From Berberis thunbergii (lineage: Eukaryota > Streptophyta > Magnoliopsida > Ranunculales > Berberidaceae), in the NCBI GenBank assembly GCA_003290165.1, contig QNQO01000686.1:1-64000 (forward strand): a stretch of 64,000 nt of DNA. The letters run 5' to 3'. The notes beneath the pieces were generated by a model, which did no database searches, had not been told where the DNA came from, and saw nothing but the letters and a program-made list of their open reading frames with translations. Position numbers and translations under genes: made by a program. Shown here in pieces: positions 1 through 11,452 of this stretch (its first letter is position 1; each line of letters starts with the position of its first letter).

Positions 1-1850
1 TTCGATGTATTTCAAGTTCCAGGGTAGTCCGCTCAAGCTGGAATTTAGGCCACTCAGTAAGTATAGCTTCATCTCTTGACTTTATTGCGTTGATTGTGTG
101 TTGATCATTGCATATATTTCTTCACAAGAGATTCCCTACTACTCTTTCCCCGGTGGAACAAGACGTTATGAAGACATTCTGCGACCTGATGAAGAGGAGT
201 ATGGATGAAGTCATATGTTCTACTAACTTCAGCCACAGTGGTTTATGGGTCAACTAGCACGTGGCTACCACTTTGTATCGAACGCCGAAGGTTAAGTCCG
301 AAGGTGGGGCCCCTTCCAAAAAGAGGAAGGCTTCCAAAGTTAAGGCTCCTGCTTCGTCTAACGTGGAGGGGCTTTTTGAGACACTCGACTCCTTTATAAG
401 TTCGAAGAGGTCTCACACTAGGATTGAGTCGACTCACAAACAGTCTACTCCAGTAAGGGAAGAGCGTGAACCTAGTCAGCCTGCCAGGGCGAAGACTGAA
501 GTGTTCGGCTGGGAGAGGGACCATTTGCGATTAGTAGGGGTTGAAAATGCGTCGAATCTGAGTATCGAGCAAGTTGAAGCCTTGAGTGAGAAGCTGATGT
601 TAGCTGTCGTGGCAACTTCTACTGGTACTGACCACTCCAGGATTGTTCCGTTAGAGGTGATGAAGATTTGCCCGAGGTCCCAGAGTCCAATCGATCTACT
701 AAAAGATCATCCGAAAGTAGCCGCGATGAAGTGGGCCATCCTTCTTGTAGTCTTTATTATTCCTCTTCTCATTCCAGACCGCACATTAGGTAATGGAGGG
801 TCCTTTGGACAACTCGCTTCCCTCCCTTCCTTAATTTTGTTGAGTCGTCTCGCTATGAAGGGTCGGCCGTGGTGACAAAGGGAAAGCTACGGAGGAAGAC
901 CTGGGTGTAGTGCCGGCTATGAAGGGTGGTGCTGATGTAATTTCGTGTCCGAGGGAGTTTCATCCGGATGTGCGGATAAGTTTGTTTGCTCCGGACGTAG
1001 TGAAGATGAGCAATCAGGCTTGGCACTAGGAAGTTGACGTGGATTATGCTTCAAGGAAGCATATAAGCTGACGCCACAACTGGCTAATGGACTACGGTTT
1101 GAAACTCGAAAAGGATGCGCTAGAATAGCGTATGGATATGGGTTTGAAACACCTTATGCTGGGACGTCTCATTTGAACCAGGTGGCAGTTGCTGGGACGG
1201 AGGTTGAGGCCATCGAGAGGGTGTACACCATGGAGCATGTCTTCTCGAATATTCAAAAGTTGTACTCTGATGCATTTTTTGAAATTGAGCTGCTGAGGAA
1301 ATAGATCGATGAGAGGATGCTGGAATAGTCAGTCGTTGTTGCTGAGACTCAGAGGGTTCGTCTGGAGGCCTTGAGTCGAATTTGGCATAGGTGGTGTTCG
1401 CAAGGGACAGATTCAAACGAGAGTTGGATCTAGTTCGGCCATGATCTAGAGATAGTGCTGAAGTTGCGGCTAAGACGCGTTCTGAGTTGCCATATTTTGC
1501 TAAGGATATTGATTGGGCTGTATAAGGCGCAGTTAGAAGCCAACGTGGAATTCATGCTCGAGTAGCGAGGAAGGCTAAAGAGCAATTTCAACTAAAGCAA
1601 AATGAGCTCAAAGCTGTTAAAAGAAGTTTTGCTACGGAGCAGTCTTAGGTTGTTGCGCTGACAGGCAAGCTGGAGTTGTTGGAGCGGTGAGGCTTGCTGA
1701 GCGAAGGCACGTGAGCAAGGCAGAATGTGAATTTCGTTGGATCGTTCATGGGGTATTAGAACTGTTAGCGCAGATAAAGGAAGAGGCATCTGGAATGGGA
1801 CTTTGCATATTTTAAGATTGGCCATACGCCGACTTAGTAGCGGTCTCTAC
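1..1850 (+). pseudogene. Antisense extra ORF of a Tat-type element (putative gypsy-type transposon protein), broken
   Basis: The frame opens in the middle of a protein at base 1, has a possible splice donor at about 57 (CAG/GTAAG-like context), and continues through 261-875 as a lysine/serine-rich, low-complexity stretch (residues such as PSKKRKASKVK) typical of the hypothetical plant proteins annotated as putative gypsy-type transposon. Frameshifts and stops break it after about 870, but helical, Glu/Ala/Lys-rich coding remnants continue to about 1800, consistent with the coiled-coil C-terminal half of such ORFs. It lies antisense to the gag remnant at 5860-7126. Function of these ORFs is unknown. 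This copy cannot make a full protein. Confidence 0.45.
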
Positions 1851-2571
1851 GTCGTCAAAAGAAAAGGGCGATCCAAATGATGTTCAGTGGTTGAGGTGCA
1901 TCCAGACGCAACTCCTATTCCTTCCTCCGTTTATGATGTTCTTTACCTCCTCCTGATGAGGTTTAGACTTTGTGGCACTCGTACTTTTTTGTTCCAAATT
2001 TTAATGAAAACAGTTATTTTGAGTAATATTTTATGTTTGTTATTGGGTTCGTCTCCCTGTCTCGCGCTTCCATTTTGTTTGTCGATTTACTTGACACAGA
2101 ATTGGTTGAGTCAATGGGAAGCCGAATCGTCTATCTGCTATTGAGAGTTTGACAATTTATGTCGCGGGTGATTTTGACTTGTTATGTTGAGGTTTCATAG
2201 TCACTATCGTTAATTACACCCAATAATGGATGTTTCCGGATGGTTAACAGTGGGCTATACTTCCCAGGTTGTTAGCTCATCTTTAAGGCAAGCCATTGGG
2301 GACTTAATTAGCTATCTGACTGTCGGTTGTGATTGCTTGGCATAAGTGAACTGGGGTAGTCGATGCACATGCGTTGTCTCAGAGCTAGAGGTGTTTGTCT
2401 CGAGTTAGGTTCCGTGAGCTTGGGCAGACACTCTATGTCGCGTTCGTCCCGCTTGTCAGTGGGTTGGTTTTTAGGTCGACACAAGTGGTCATTGCTGATA
2501 ATGGAATGTCAGCCTATGCAAGCGTGTAAACGATGCATAAGCTGTGATTTAGTTCGACAATCGCCATAATT

Positions 2572-3256
2572 GAAGAGGAGCGGTGGCCGAGTGGCGAGCC
2601 GTTGACATCAGTTGAATGCTATCTAACCTCCCACCTACCGAAACATTTGTAGCCGTGGCGAGCCGTCGACATCAGTTTGGGATTGACTAGGCTCCTACCT
2701 TTCAATCAATTTACACCCACGCGGAGTGGGCTACAAGTTCTGTAGAAGAGCAGTGGTTCCTGGCAAGTCGTCGGAATCAGTTCGTGACTGACTAGGCTCC
2801 CACCTTCCAAATCATCTACACCCGTGGGCATCAAGCTACAAATTTGGTGTTTTTGGCTACCATGGTCTGTAGAAGAGCAGTGGTCCCATGGCAAGCCGTC
2901 GGGATCAGTTCGGGATTGACTAGGCTCCCACCTTCCAATCATCTACACCCGTAGCATCAAGCTACAAATTTGATGTGTTTTCGGTGACCATGGTCTATAG
3001 AAGAGCATGGTCCCATGGCAAGCCGTCGGGATCAGTTTAGACTGACTAGGCTCTCACTTTCCAAACAATTACACTAGCCACGAGAGTGAGCTACAAGTCT
3101 GGGGTTGGTAATTCGACGACCATGGTCTGTAGAAGAGCAGTGGCCCCATGGAAAACCGTCGACATCAATCGAAATTGACTAGGCTCCCACCTTTTAAACC
3201 ATCTACACCCGCGCAGTAGGGGCTACAATTCTGGGCTTTGATAAAAAAAACTACCA
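2572..3256. repeat. Tandem array of ~128-bp units inside the Tat-type element
   Basis: Units start with GTAGAAGAGCAGTGG or close variants at 2742, 2869, 2997 (ATAGAAGAGC) and 3129, giving periods of 127, 128 and 132 bp. Each unit contains a GACTAGGCTCCCACCTT-like block and CATCTACACCCG. A shorter, more diverged unit precedes the array (about 2572-2740), and eroded pieces with GACTAGG/GGCTAGG blocks continue to about 3480. Arrays of this kind in the untranslated 3' part of Tat elements are known to seed satellite DNA; whether this one did is unknown. Confidence 0.85.
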
Positions 3257-5200
3257 TTGTTAGTCGTCACCGGCTAGGCTTACCTAATCGGGTTTTGGCG
3301 ACCATTGTCCGCAAAGGGGGCAATGGTCTCTGGCGAATCGTCGTCACCAAGCGTAATAACGTTAATTAGACTACCACTTTTTAAACCACCGACATCAGCA
3401 CTGGGCAGACTAGGTGTCGGGATGAACCGAAAGCCGTTGTAATCTGCCAAAGCTGACTAAGCTTACCCAGTTAGGTCAGGGCTCCGTCAGTTACGGGCAT
3501 GTGAGCCTACATCCGTGAGCGAAGTACATTATGCGAACGAGTTTTGAAGAGACAGAAGTGCCTTAAATTAGCTGGTGATATGCAGGTGTCATCCGTGGTG
3601 TCAAGAATGATAGGGATTCTAATGCTCGTGTCAGGCATGTGGTAGAATACTGCTTAAATAGTGAGCTAAACCCATGGGCCCATAGAAGTGAGAGCTAGGG
3701 TTTGTTGTATGATCAAGACGTTACATTTACAGCTTACATTGCATAGTAACACACGTACAGCGTAGATCACAGGACGCTTGAGTATCGGTTACTCCCCCTA
3801 ATTAATGGGGTGTGTGCAGCATCGTAAATTGGATGAACGTGGCCCTGTGTAGTTTCCTTGGGAACCATTGTCTCCTTGTTTCCCATATGGTATTCAATGC
3901 TGAAGTTCCCATTGTTCTGGGATGCTCTTACTTGAAGAACATGTTTTCGGTTTTCCAATGCTGAAGAAGATCTCAACATTGGAGTCTTCGAATGTTCTAA
4001 CATTTGTGTCGATGAGTTCGTGATAAGACGTGTTATTATGTGTAGTCACCTGCTCTGGGTGAGCACCCAATTGGTTCGCTGAGACCTTATATATTTCTTC
4101 TCATATTGTGAAGAAAAGTTACAGACTCCCTCCAAAGGATGAGTCTGTCATTTATTCGCCAACACTTTAGTGTTACCTTGTGCCACTCTGTCTATTGGGA
4201 GACTATCCCTGTGGCTAGCTTAGGGTTGATCGAAGTGTTGGCAGATGCGTCGTTCCTTCCGGGGGCGGTATCTCTGAGTCATCTTGAGTATCGCGCATGG
4301 AAAAAGTGTCCTCGCTTGGCAGGATTGTGAGACCTTAACTTCCTTTCCACTTGCGGCCATTTTTTACTGTTCTCTTCTACCTCCTTTAGGAGGCCGGATG
4401 TCGGGTTGAAGATGTCTACAGTTCGTCGCAAGGCCTATGTTGCCATTGGTGTGTAGTTTTTTGGGGTGATTTGGCGAAACAATCAACAATTAGCTGCGTT
4501 TGTCCTTTCAACCCCTTTTTTGCACATTTGTCCTTGATCTTGGGACATCTTCTTCAAAGGAGTGCTGAGTCTACTTTGGGGTACCTTTGTTGTCTTCTTC
4601 CGGAGTAGGACTGTTTAAGAGAGTCTTTACTGTCTGTTGCATCAGATTCAAATGCTTGTAGTTCGTAATCTTTTGTATCCCCCTCACGGCAATCGTTGTT
4701 ACATTTTCCAGTAATCAATAGAGTGTGTTTGCATAATTCTTTTTATTTCTCAAATGATTGCAAATCACATAAGCTTCTAAGAACTAAAACATTACATTGA
4801 CTGTAGAAAAGAAAATAAACAACTGAACAGACTAACTATTGGCAGAGAGAGGTCGATCTGGCCCTGAAATGAATTCGCATGACATTTCCTGGATCATTGG
4901 TACCTTTAGCGAATTGTCACGCTTCGCTGATGTCTTTGAGGTTACTGAAAAGTAAACCTTGTGTGGGAGTTTTATGCGCCTTCTGATTGTCGGGGGGTTG
5001 TACTCCCGTCTGCGTTGACTTTTTCGCTTTGTTGGGTTGAAGAGCGAATTGCTCTTGTGCTGCTTGAATTTCACTCGTTTTTGAGTTGAGCATCTCCGTG
5101 TAAGTGGAGTGACTCATCCACAGTCATTGGGTCTGATTTCAGTTTAGATTGCGTTGTGGGCTTTAGTTTGATCTAGGAACATTCTATCTGCTTCAGTGCA
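3257..5200. other. Internal element DNA without recognisable coding sequence
   Basis: This is where RT, RNase H and integrase would be expected in a complete element. Eroded copies of the tandem unit reach about 3480. Beyond that no conserved polymerase motif is visible in either strand. Short open frames at 3767-4003 (minus) and 4832-5117 (minus) resemble no family I know; the latter may be the low-complexity linker that follows the protease. Confidence 0.4.
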
Positions 5201-5214
5201 TCATAATGGCAGCC

Positions 5215-5800
5215 TCATGTCGTTGGTTGATCCCCACGTATTATTCCTTCCGAGTGGTTAGCCATGTACTTTACACACTGGTAAAGGGTGCTTCCATCTG
5301 ATAGAGCCATGGTCTTCCCAGGATAAGGTTGTAGATAGACGGTGCATCTACGACCATGAAGTCCGAGAACAAAACTTTTCTCAGTTGTGGTTCTCCTGCC
5401 ACCACTGTTAACCTTATCTTCCCGATCGAGAAGCATTTCTATCCGCTAAATATGATCAACGGGTAATCTAAGGATATTAGGTTATCCTCCTTGAAGTCCA
5501 TAGTGCAGAACGCGTTGTAGAACTAGATGTTGAAGGAGTTTCTCGTAATATCCACCAGGGCCCTCTTCACTTCCCACCTTGCAATGGAGACAGATATGAC
5601 GAGAGCATCATTGTGCGGTGCATGGATGCCTTCGAGGTCTTTGTCTGTAAAGGATAAGGTGGTGATGAGATTTTGCACCCTTGAGTAGTACACGCGTTTA
5701 TCCTCATTTGAGGGTTGTGTCAGCATTTCCAGTAGAGTCCGCTTGTGGGATCTGTTTGACTGGTCTTCATCCGATCCGACTCCATGCAAAATATAGATTA
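5215..5800 (-). pseudogene. Retrotransposon aspartic protease remnant (Tat-type)
   Basis: The minus-strand translation from about 5700 to 5520 reads FTDKDLEGIHAPHNDALVIS followed by a segment ending LVDI, the usual lead-in to the retropepsin active site of plant Ty3/Gypsy elements; the D-T/S-G triad itself is eroded. Further on (about 5300-5225) LYQCVKYM and EGIIRGDQ match the end of the protease, where elements read roughly LHQ-CLKY and IRGDQ. Frame changes separate these pieces. The fragment sits directly after gag on the same strand, as expected. It is inactive. Confidence 0.65.
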
Positions 5801-5859
5801 TGCCCGGAGTCTCCTTCTTAATCTCCTTGACTATCTCTTCCCTGTCCCTGGGTCGATCT

Positions 5860-7126
5860 AGTCACTTCTCTGAACCCAGAAATTCCTTTAGCTTGCCCTT
5901 GTGAATCCAGTATTCCATATCGTACCTTAGACTCTTGCAGTCGTCGGTGTCATGCCACCCTCCTTATGGTACGAACAGTACTTGTCACATTTGGAGGGCT
6001 TTTTGCACTGCTTTGGAGGCCACTTTAGATTTTTCCAGTTTTTCATGGAATTCAAGACATCTGATAGGCTAGAATTTAGGGGGTCATGGATCTAGATCCA
6101 ACGTAGTTGGAAGCTTTCTATGGCCTTGCCCGGCCAGAGTCTAACCTGTTGTCATTGCGCTTTCGCTTGCTTCTTTGTTCGTCCTCTCGTCTTCTTCCTA
6201 TCCTTGGGAATGGATGGCTTCTTCTCAACTTATGTTTCCCTCTTAACGGTTATCATCTCTTCTAAGGTGGTGTACCTATGGGTGCCCTTCAGAAGTTCTA
6301 CCATATCTAGAGGGGGTTCCAAGGTGAGGAAGTCATAAAGTTTTCCCTCTTTTAGACCTGCGAAAAAAGGTTGTCACAGCTTTGTCGTCGCTACAAACCA
6401 TTGATGAGTGTCAACTCGTCATTAAAACGCGTGAAATACTCTTTGAGTGTCTCATTGGATCTCTGCTTCAGAGAGAGTATGTAGTGTGGGCCTTTTCGGA
6501 GACGATGACTTCGACAAAGCGCGTCAGGAATTCCTTCGCCATCGTCTTAAATGAATCTATCGACTTTGGCGAGAGGTTGTGGAACCATGTTAGTGCTGAC
6601 TTCTTTAGGCGTGTGAGGAAAGTTATGCACATCACTGACTCGGATCCTTCTTTGATCATCATTACATGCTGGTAGTGGCGCAAGTGATCAAGTAGGTCGT
6701 AGTCCCGTCATAGAAGTCGAGCTTTTGGAGGCGTGAACTTCTTTGGAAGAGCCTCGTTCATGATACGGTCCACGAACGGTGGAATAGATAAGCGATATAG
6801 CACGTCTGGGTCGTGTGCCCCTCTTGGAGGGGGTTCTATGGGGTGAACCTATTTTCCCTAAAAGTCGGTTTCGTGTTATTGGCGTCACCTCCTCTAGTCC
6901 AATGATAACTAGCAGGGGCTTGACTCTCCTGGGCTTGCTCTTTGTTGTCTTCTGGAGATGCGAGCTTGTGTTGTTCCTGATCTTCATTGGCAGGTGGAGG
7001 GTTCCGTTGTATGAGAGTCTCCACCCCTTTGGCAATTTGTTGAATTTGAGACGATAACAAATCTATTCTGGGGTCAGTCGTTGTTGTTGTCGGCACAGGG
7101 GTGTGAACCTGCTGCCCGTGCGACAC
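5860..7126 (-). pseudogene. Retrotransposon gag remnant (Tat-type Ty3/Gypsy)
   Basis: The best-kept part, 6683-6468, shows the retrotransposon gag core: FLTRLKKSALTWFHNLSPKS followed by F-K-T-M-A-K-EFLTRF, the conserved W and the F-x-x-x-F capsid pattern. The N-terminal part (7126-6690) is Pro/Gln-rich and spread over two overlapping frames, so at least one frameshift lies near 6840-7030. Near 5990-5900 a piece reads CDKYCSYHKEGG and, one base out of frame, HDTDDCKSL, the Cys/His segment that follows gag in this lineage. The reading frame is broken several times. Confidence 0.7.
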
Positions 7127-7268
7127 TGAAACAACTGAGAGCGGCAGTATAGCAAAAGTTTGAGCGTTTGACGTGTCCCTTGTTCTCTATTGTTGCATGA
7201 TCTGGAGGTCACCATCTTCTCATATTTTGAAGAGAGATGATGCTAGTGAAAGGTTGGGAACTTTGTCC

Positions 7269-7287
7269 GTCCCCACGAATGGCTCCA
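7269..7287 (-). other. Degenerate primer binding site of the Tat-type element
   Basis: On the minus strand TTGGAGCCATTCGTGGGGA lies just inside the LTR end. It differs at about four positions from the TTGGCGCCGTCTGTGGGGA type of primer site common in plant Ty3/Gypsy elements. Position and resemblance support the call; the mismatches show decay. Confidence 0.5.
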
Positions 7288-7293
7288 AACTAA

Positions 7294-7961
7294 TGTAGTC
7301 AATTTTCGCTCCTACTTTGACCTTGACCTGCACAAGGAACGCCCATAAGCCACGAACCACTGTTGTGGTAGCCGATGGCACTCCGATACTAAAGTCAGAC
7401 ATGGATTTGACGAAGGCGTAATGTTGTAAACAGGGAATTTGTAGCGTACCTTAGCTTACCAACCTCATGTCTTATTTATAGTGCTGGAGTCCTGGTTCGA
7501 CCAGGCCATCAATGGCGTAGTTTAGGGAAGATCATCTTTGTGGAAATCCTTCTATATTTCGGAGTTGTGCTGTGAAGGGAAGTTTCCCTGTTAGCCTTGT
7601 GCTCATAGATATGCGGGAGATAGTTCTCATTCTGAGGGTCGTCCATAGATAGAAGTCTCCATGTGTGACATATACTTTAATATTTGCTTCCTAGTTGGAA
7701 GCAAAGTGTTGTTGTCTTGCCCGTCCGAAGCCGATCCTCGATATACTTGCCTTAACACTGTTTACTGGTATTGAGAATAGCTGTAAGATGCATGGGCTTA
7801 GCAGGCTATATTGGTTTTAGGCCGTCTGGCGGACTGCATTGTGCGGGCTTGGAACCGCTTGGGTCGGATCAGTGTTGGGCTGACTCTTGGGGTCTATTAT
7901 TTCTCGAGATCATCATGACACGTGTACGGTGTAGAAGAGGGACTGTTTTGGTATATCATCA
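7294..7961 (-). repeat. 5' LTR of the Tat-type element
   Basis: The minus-strand sequence from 7961 begins TGATGATATACC and runs to ...GACTACA at 7294, a few bases before the primer site, so both ends fit TG...CA. Inside lie a TATA box and, after it, GACTTTAGTATCGGAGTGCC, a block I associate with the R/U5 part of Tat LTRs. The partner LTR is outside the window, so the boundaries rest on TG/CA ends and neighbours only. Confidence 0.5.
7472..7481 (-). promoter_or_regulatory. TATA box of the LTR promoter
   Basis: Minus-strand ACTATAAATA lies about 180 bases upstream of the LTR end and upstream of the conserved GACTTTAG block, where the U3/R promoter is expected. Activity is not implied. Confidence 0.4.
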
Positions 7962-8330
7962 ATATTGATTAACCATTGTATCTATTTGGTCTCCATTCTT
8001 TTTTTATTGTGGATATACATATTCACATGTATCGTATCCTGAGAAAAATGGCTTTACTTTGAGTGAGTCTATTCTCATAGGGTAGACGAAAATTTTCAAT
8101 GGAAAGGATGGTAATAGGTCCGGTTCGATTGGGTTTGTCATATTTGAACTGAGAACCTATTAATCGATTTCAGACTCTGAATCGTTAGGATGAAGCGGCC
8201 AGTTTGGGTCAAAGTACCATGCCTATTCAATTAACACCACGTTTTTCATATTTATTTGTTTATTAATTTTACACTCACCACCAGAGTTAAGCAATGGTTC
8301 ATTACATTGTAAGATGATGACCAAACAATT

Positions 8331-8468
8331 CTAGCCAGCCTTTTTGAGTTTTTTTACACTTTTACCTCTTTTATAGATAATGTTTGTGGTTGTGTTATAA
8401 AGAGAAGGGGTAAAAAGTGTAAAAACACAAAAAAATGTCAAAAAAAACTAGCAAACATGGCTGGCTAG
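8331..8468. mobile_element. Small foldback MITE, family not recognised
   Basis: CTAGCCAGCC at the left end is matched by GGCTGGCTAG at the right, and the arms continue inward as a long imperfect inverted repeat (T-rich plus ACACTTTTACC on the left; GGGTAAAAAGTGTAAAAACAC on the right). Total length is about 138 bp with a short A/T-rich loop. No coding capacity. A target duplication is not clear. Confidence 0.55.
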
Positions 8469-9744
8469 ACTTACTCAAGGATGACACAGACACATATTTG
8501 ACCTACTTGTTGTTGTGAACTCATTGTGTCTGTAGTGTAATAGCTATGTATAAAAAATATATTTGATACATGCATCTCTCTCAATCCCCATATAGCAGGT
8601 TCATGTGTGGAACAACATCAAGTGATTACTAGGTTCAATCTGGAACCAAGGTTTTTGTAATTTTGGTTATATTTTATTTTGCAAGATTGTCATACTTGAA
8701 GCTGTGTTTGTGAACTTATTTCAAGTTTAGCTTGATTGAACCAGTTCGATGAGTAGTATTTGTTTGGTAAAAGACTCTTGTAAACTTAACTTGTTTGTTC
8801 AATAGATTTGTCTTCTTTTTTTGGCAAGTATTTAGACTTAAAACTGACTGCTTATGAATTTCTATGAAGTTTAGTCTGATTGAATCAATTTAATGAGTAG
8901 TGAAGTTGTTTGATATAAAACCTTGTGTTCATCACTTACTAGTGACTCTGTTCATTAGCTTCAATAAACTTAGTTCTGATTTTATTTTATTTTATTTTTG
9001 TTCTTACTTGCTGAAATTAATGTAGTTCCCTTTGGTTTATAATTCTTCAGTGCTTCTTTGTGGTATCTAGTGTGCAACCATTAAGTTTTCTTTCCTGTAA
9101 TTTTCATATTAGCTCACACGCAGCGGGATAGTTTACATTGGTAAGCAAAAATCATAAGCATTTTATCGATTCTTGGAATTTCTTACCTGTAAGAATATCA
9201 TATCTATCCATGGGCGAAAACAGAAGATTGTCAGATTTACGAGATGTTGATGGGAGAGGATTTATGTCATGTTTTATTGAACAATGGTGTTGTACTTGTT
9301 AACGATTTTTATCACTTCACTCTCTTGTAAACTTTCTCTTTGTTGTAAGGTAGGCTTTTTATAGTTTGCTACACGTTCGTTGTTCTCGTAATAAAACTTC
9401 ATTATTCTTGACTAATTTTGAACTCTGAGTCTCCAATAAACCATAATGGATTGGACGAAGACAACAACAATGGTCAGGATGTTTTTGTTTTCCAAATGTT
9501 CTTCTTGATGCATGCATAATACTAGTTTAGTTGTTTTGTTTCTCTGACTCATGGGAGTTTTGAGTTGTTTTTTGCAGTGTCCTTGTTGCCTTTTAGTTAA
9601 TTGTTGTACTATTGTGTTGCTTCCTTTTCCGATATCCCAAATGTTAGCATTGTTAAAGTTGGAATACAGATCTTGACCTGATTAAATGGAAATAGTTGTC
9701 ATGGCATGTGATAAAAATCACAAGTTTTTTTCTTATATTATCAG
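8469..9744. other. Intergenic DNA, possible upstream intron sequence of the kinesin-5 pseudogene
   Basis: AT-rich, T-rich on the plus strand, with no open frame or motif that I recognise. Its intron-like composition directly upstream of kinesin-5 exons suggests it may be remnant introns of that gene, but no further kinesin exon could be read. Confidence 0.3.
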
Positions 9745-10522
9745 GTTAAAACAACAGTGGATGGCCTTCGAGAAAGTGCCACCAATAGGACCAATAAGCT
9801 CAAACAAGAAATCTCAAACATGCCACTTCTTCCTTTAAAAATGAGTGGGCAACTTACACAGACAAAACCAAACCCAATATCGTGAAGACATTGCAATAGT
9901 AGAAGGTGGAAAGAAGATTTTGGAAGAGGGTCTTCATTACTGGTAAGAACAAATTTCTGACTACAGTATCACCATGTTAGGCGTTCTTTTTTTATTACAT
10001 ATACATCAGATATCTGGATACAATCCTATATTTTCACTTGATAAATTCTCACAGTACGAAGAAGGTTAAAATGGATGTGAAACAGTGGAGGGATGCCCAA
10101 GGTTCCCTGCAGACTAGAAAAGCCAATGTTGCATCTGTCGATTCCATTGCCAGGTAGATATGTGTCTTGTATTTGCTGCTGTGATACTTATCCATGAATT
10201 CGATAAGTAATTTGATTTGATTTTGTATCTGATAGGCTAGGAATGGAAGGGAGCGGAAAATTCCTTGCTCAATTATCATATGTTGTTTTATCTGTTCTTG
10301 AAGATTTTGATGTTGCAAACAAGAGTCTTCTTTCATCTATAGAATGTCTGTCTCTACTACCACGACAACCATTGAAAAACTGAGAACTCTACTTTTGAAT
10401 AATTGCTACAATCATTTCAGGACAACAAGTCACTGTACAAGCAGCAAAATGGAGATGTAAAACATTGGTCAGTGCCATATGAGCAGTCCGTTAGAGACTC
10501 CAGACTTCCTTTAACTGCTACC
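9745..10522 (+). pseudogene. Kinesin-5 (BimC/Eg5 type) C-terminal end, unprocessed pseudogene
   Basis: Four exon-like pieces match the C-terminal tail of plant kinesin-5 spindle motors. Exon i (9745-9942) encodes TTVDGLRESATNRTNKLKQE and then drifts out of frame with stops. Exon ii (10055-10153) encodes QWRDAQGSL and ANVASVDSIAR. Exon iii (from 10236) encodes ALED-like LEDFDVANKSLLSSIE. Exon iv (from 10421) encodes KQQNGDVKH and QSVRDSRLPLTA, the usual protein end. AG acceptors and GT donors flank the pieces (GTAAGA after 9942; GTAGAT after 10153), so the copy came from genomic DNA, not from mRNA. The motor domain and stalk are absent from the window. Stops and frameshifts rule out function. 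Identification is from remembered kinesin-5 tail sequence. Confidence 0.75.
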
Positions 10523-11215
10523 CGATTGAGGGGGCTGGATAAACAAGCGTTTAATTTGTACAATATATTTCAAATAAATTTGATTGCTATTCAGTAGTAC
10601 AGCATATGACATTCCAAAAAAGATATACTAAGGCTTACATGGAAAAACAAGTTCGCAATTCTTGTTTGGAGGGTATTCAATGCTTTGAAATTCTTTGCTT
10701 TTGGATGAGCCCAAGAGGATTAGCTCGTAAAGATTTTTACTATATGTTGTGCATTTGAAGATTACACAGAAAATGTTTGGTTTTGTTTAAGGACCACTCA
10801 TAGTTGCAATATATAGCAACCGATGTTTTTCTTTTTATTCTCAGTGTTCCATTTGTAATAATTATTGTGTTTTGTAATGGCTTATGCTAGGGGGAGCTAA
10901 GTTTATCTATTTTATTTCATGTTAATTTGTCATGGTTGATTCTTATGGTGAAAGTTATCGAAGTTTAAGATTCAAAACCTATTATGGCATACTATGGGAT
11001 ATCTATTGAAACAATGCTTGCCTTTCAAAAGAAACAAGTAATTGGAAATGCCATGAAGGAGCATGTGCATAAATTTTGAGACACAATGGACATAGAATAC
11101 TTGAGCAATTGAGTTGGGAGTTTTCCTTGAATTCGGTAATGACATCGCTAAGAGGGGAGTTTTCCAAGTGGCTTTCGAATTCTACAAAGTAGAATTGGTT
11201 GGGGGAATTATGGGA
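10523..11215. other. Intergenic DNA, nothing recognised
   Basis: AT-rich, no open frame over 70 codons, no repeat structure that I can identify. Confidence 0.4.
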
Positions 11216-11452
11216 ACTCCATAACTAAAAAAAAGGTTGGCCAAGTCCATGGACAACCACACACTCACAATAGGCAACCAAACACTCACTAAAAAAAAAT
11301 CCCATGATTAGTTTTAGACAACCAAACACTCACAATAGGAATTGGAATGGACAACCAAACAACAAAGTTGGCCAAGTCCATGGCATGGGATGCCATGGAA
11401 TGGAATGGGATTCCAATTCCCATCTTAGGATTCCATGCAACCAAACACACCC
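11216..11452. mobile_element. Decayed Tourist-like MITE end with internal CAACCAAACACTCAC repeats
   Basis: The right end, ATTCCATGCAACCAAACACA plus CCC, followed by TAA, is the same terminus as that of the MITEs at 17880-18156 and 60165-60493. Inside, CAACCA(A/C)ACACTCAC occurs three times, two of them followed by AATAGG, and GGCCAAGTCCATGG occurs twice. The left end could not be matched to the terminus, so the element is truncated or rearranged. Confidence 0.4.

Larger units (their letters stand above)
1..7961 (-). mobile_element. Decayed Tat-type Ty3/Gypsy retrotransposon, 3' end outside window
   Basis: Read on the minus strand this holds, in order, an LTR, a degenerate primer binding site, gag, protease, a stretch without recognisable pol, a ~128-bp tandem array and an extra ORF in antisense. 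That order is known from the Tat lineage of plant Ty3/Gypsy elements, several of which carry antisense extra ORFs and tandem repeats near the 3' end. No reverse transcriptase, RNase H or integrase motif can be seen, so the copy is non-autonomous or deleted. The second LTR would lie left of base 1. Lineage assignment is inference from layout plus gag/protease motifs. Confidence 0.6.

Noticed and set aside
2578..2600. GCGGTGGCCGAGTGG, similar to the start of Leu/Ser tRNA genes
   Set aside because: It belongs to the tandem-repeat unit (GAGCAGTGG...CGAGCCGT), and no matching T-loop or acceptor stem follows.
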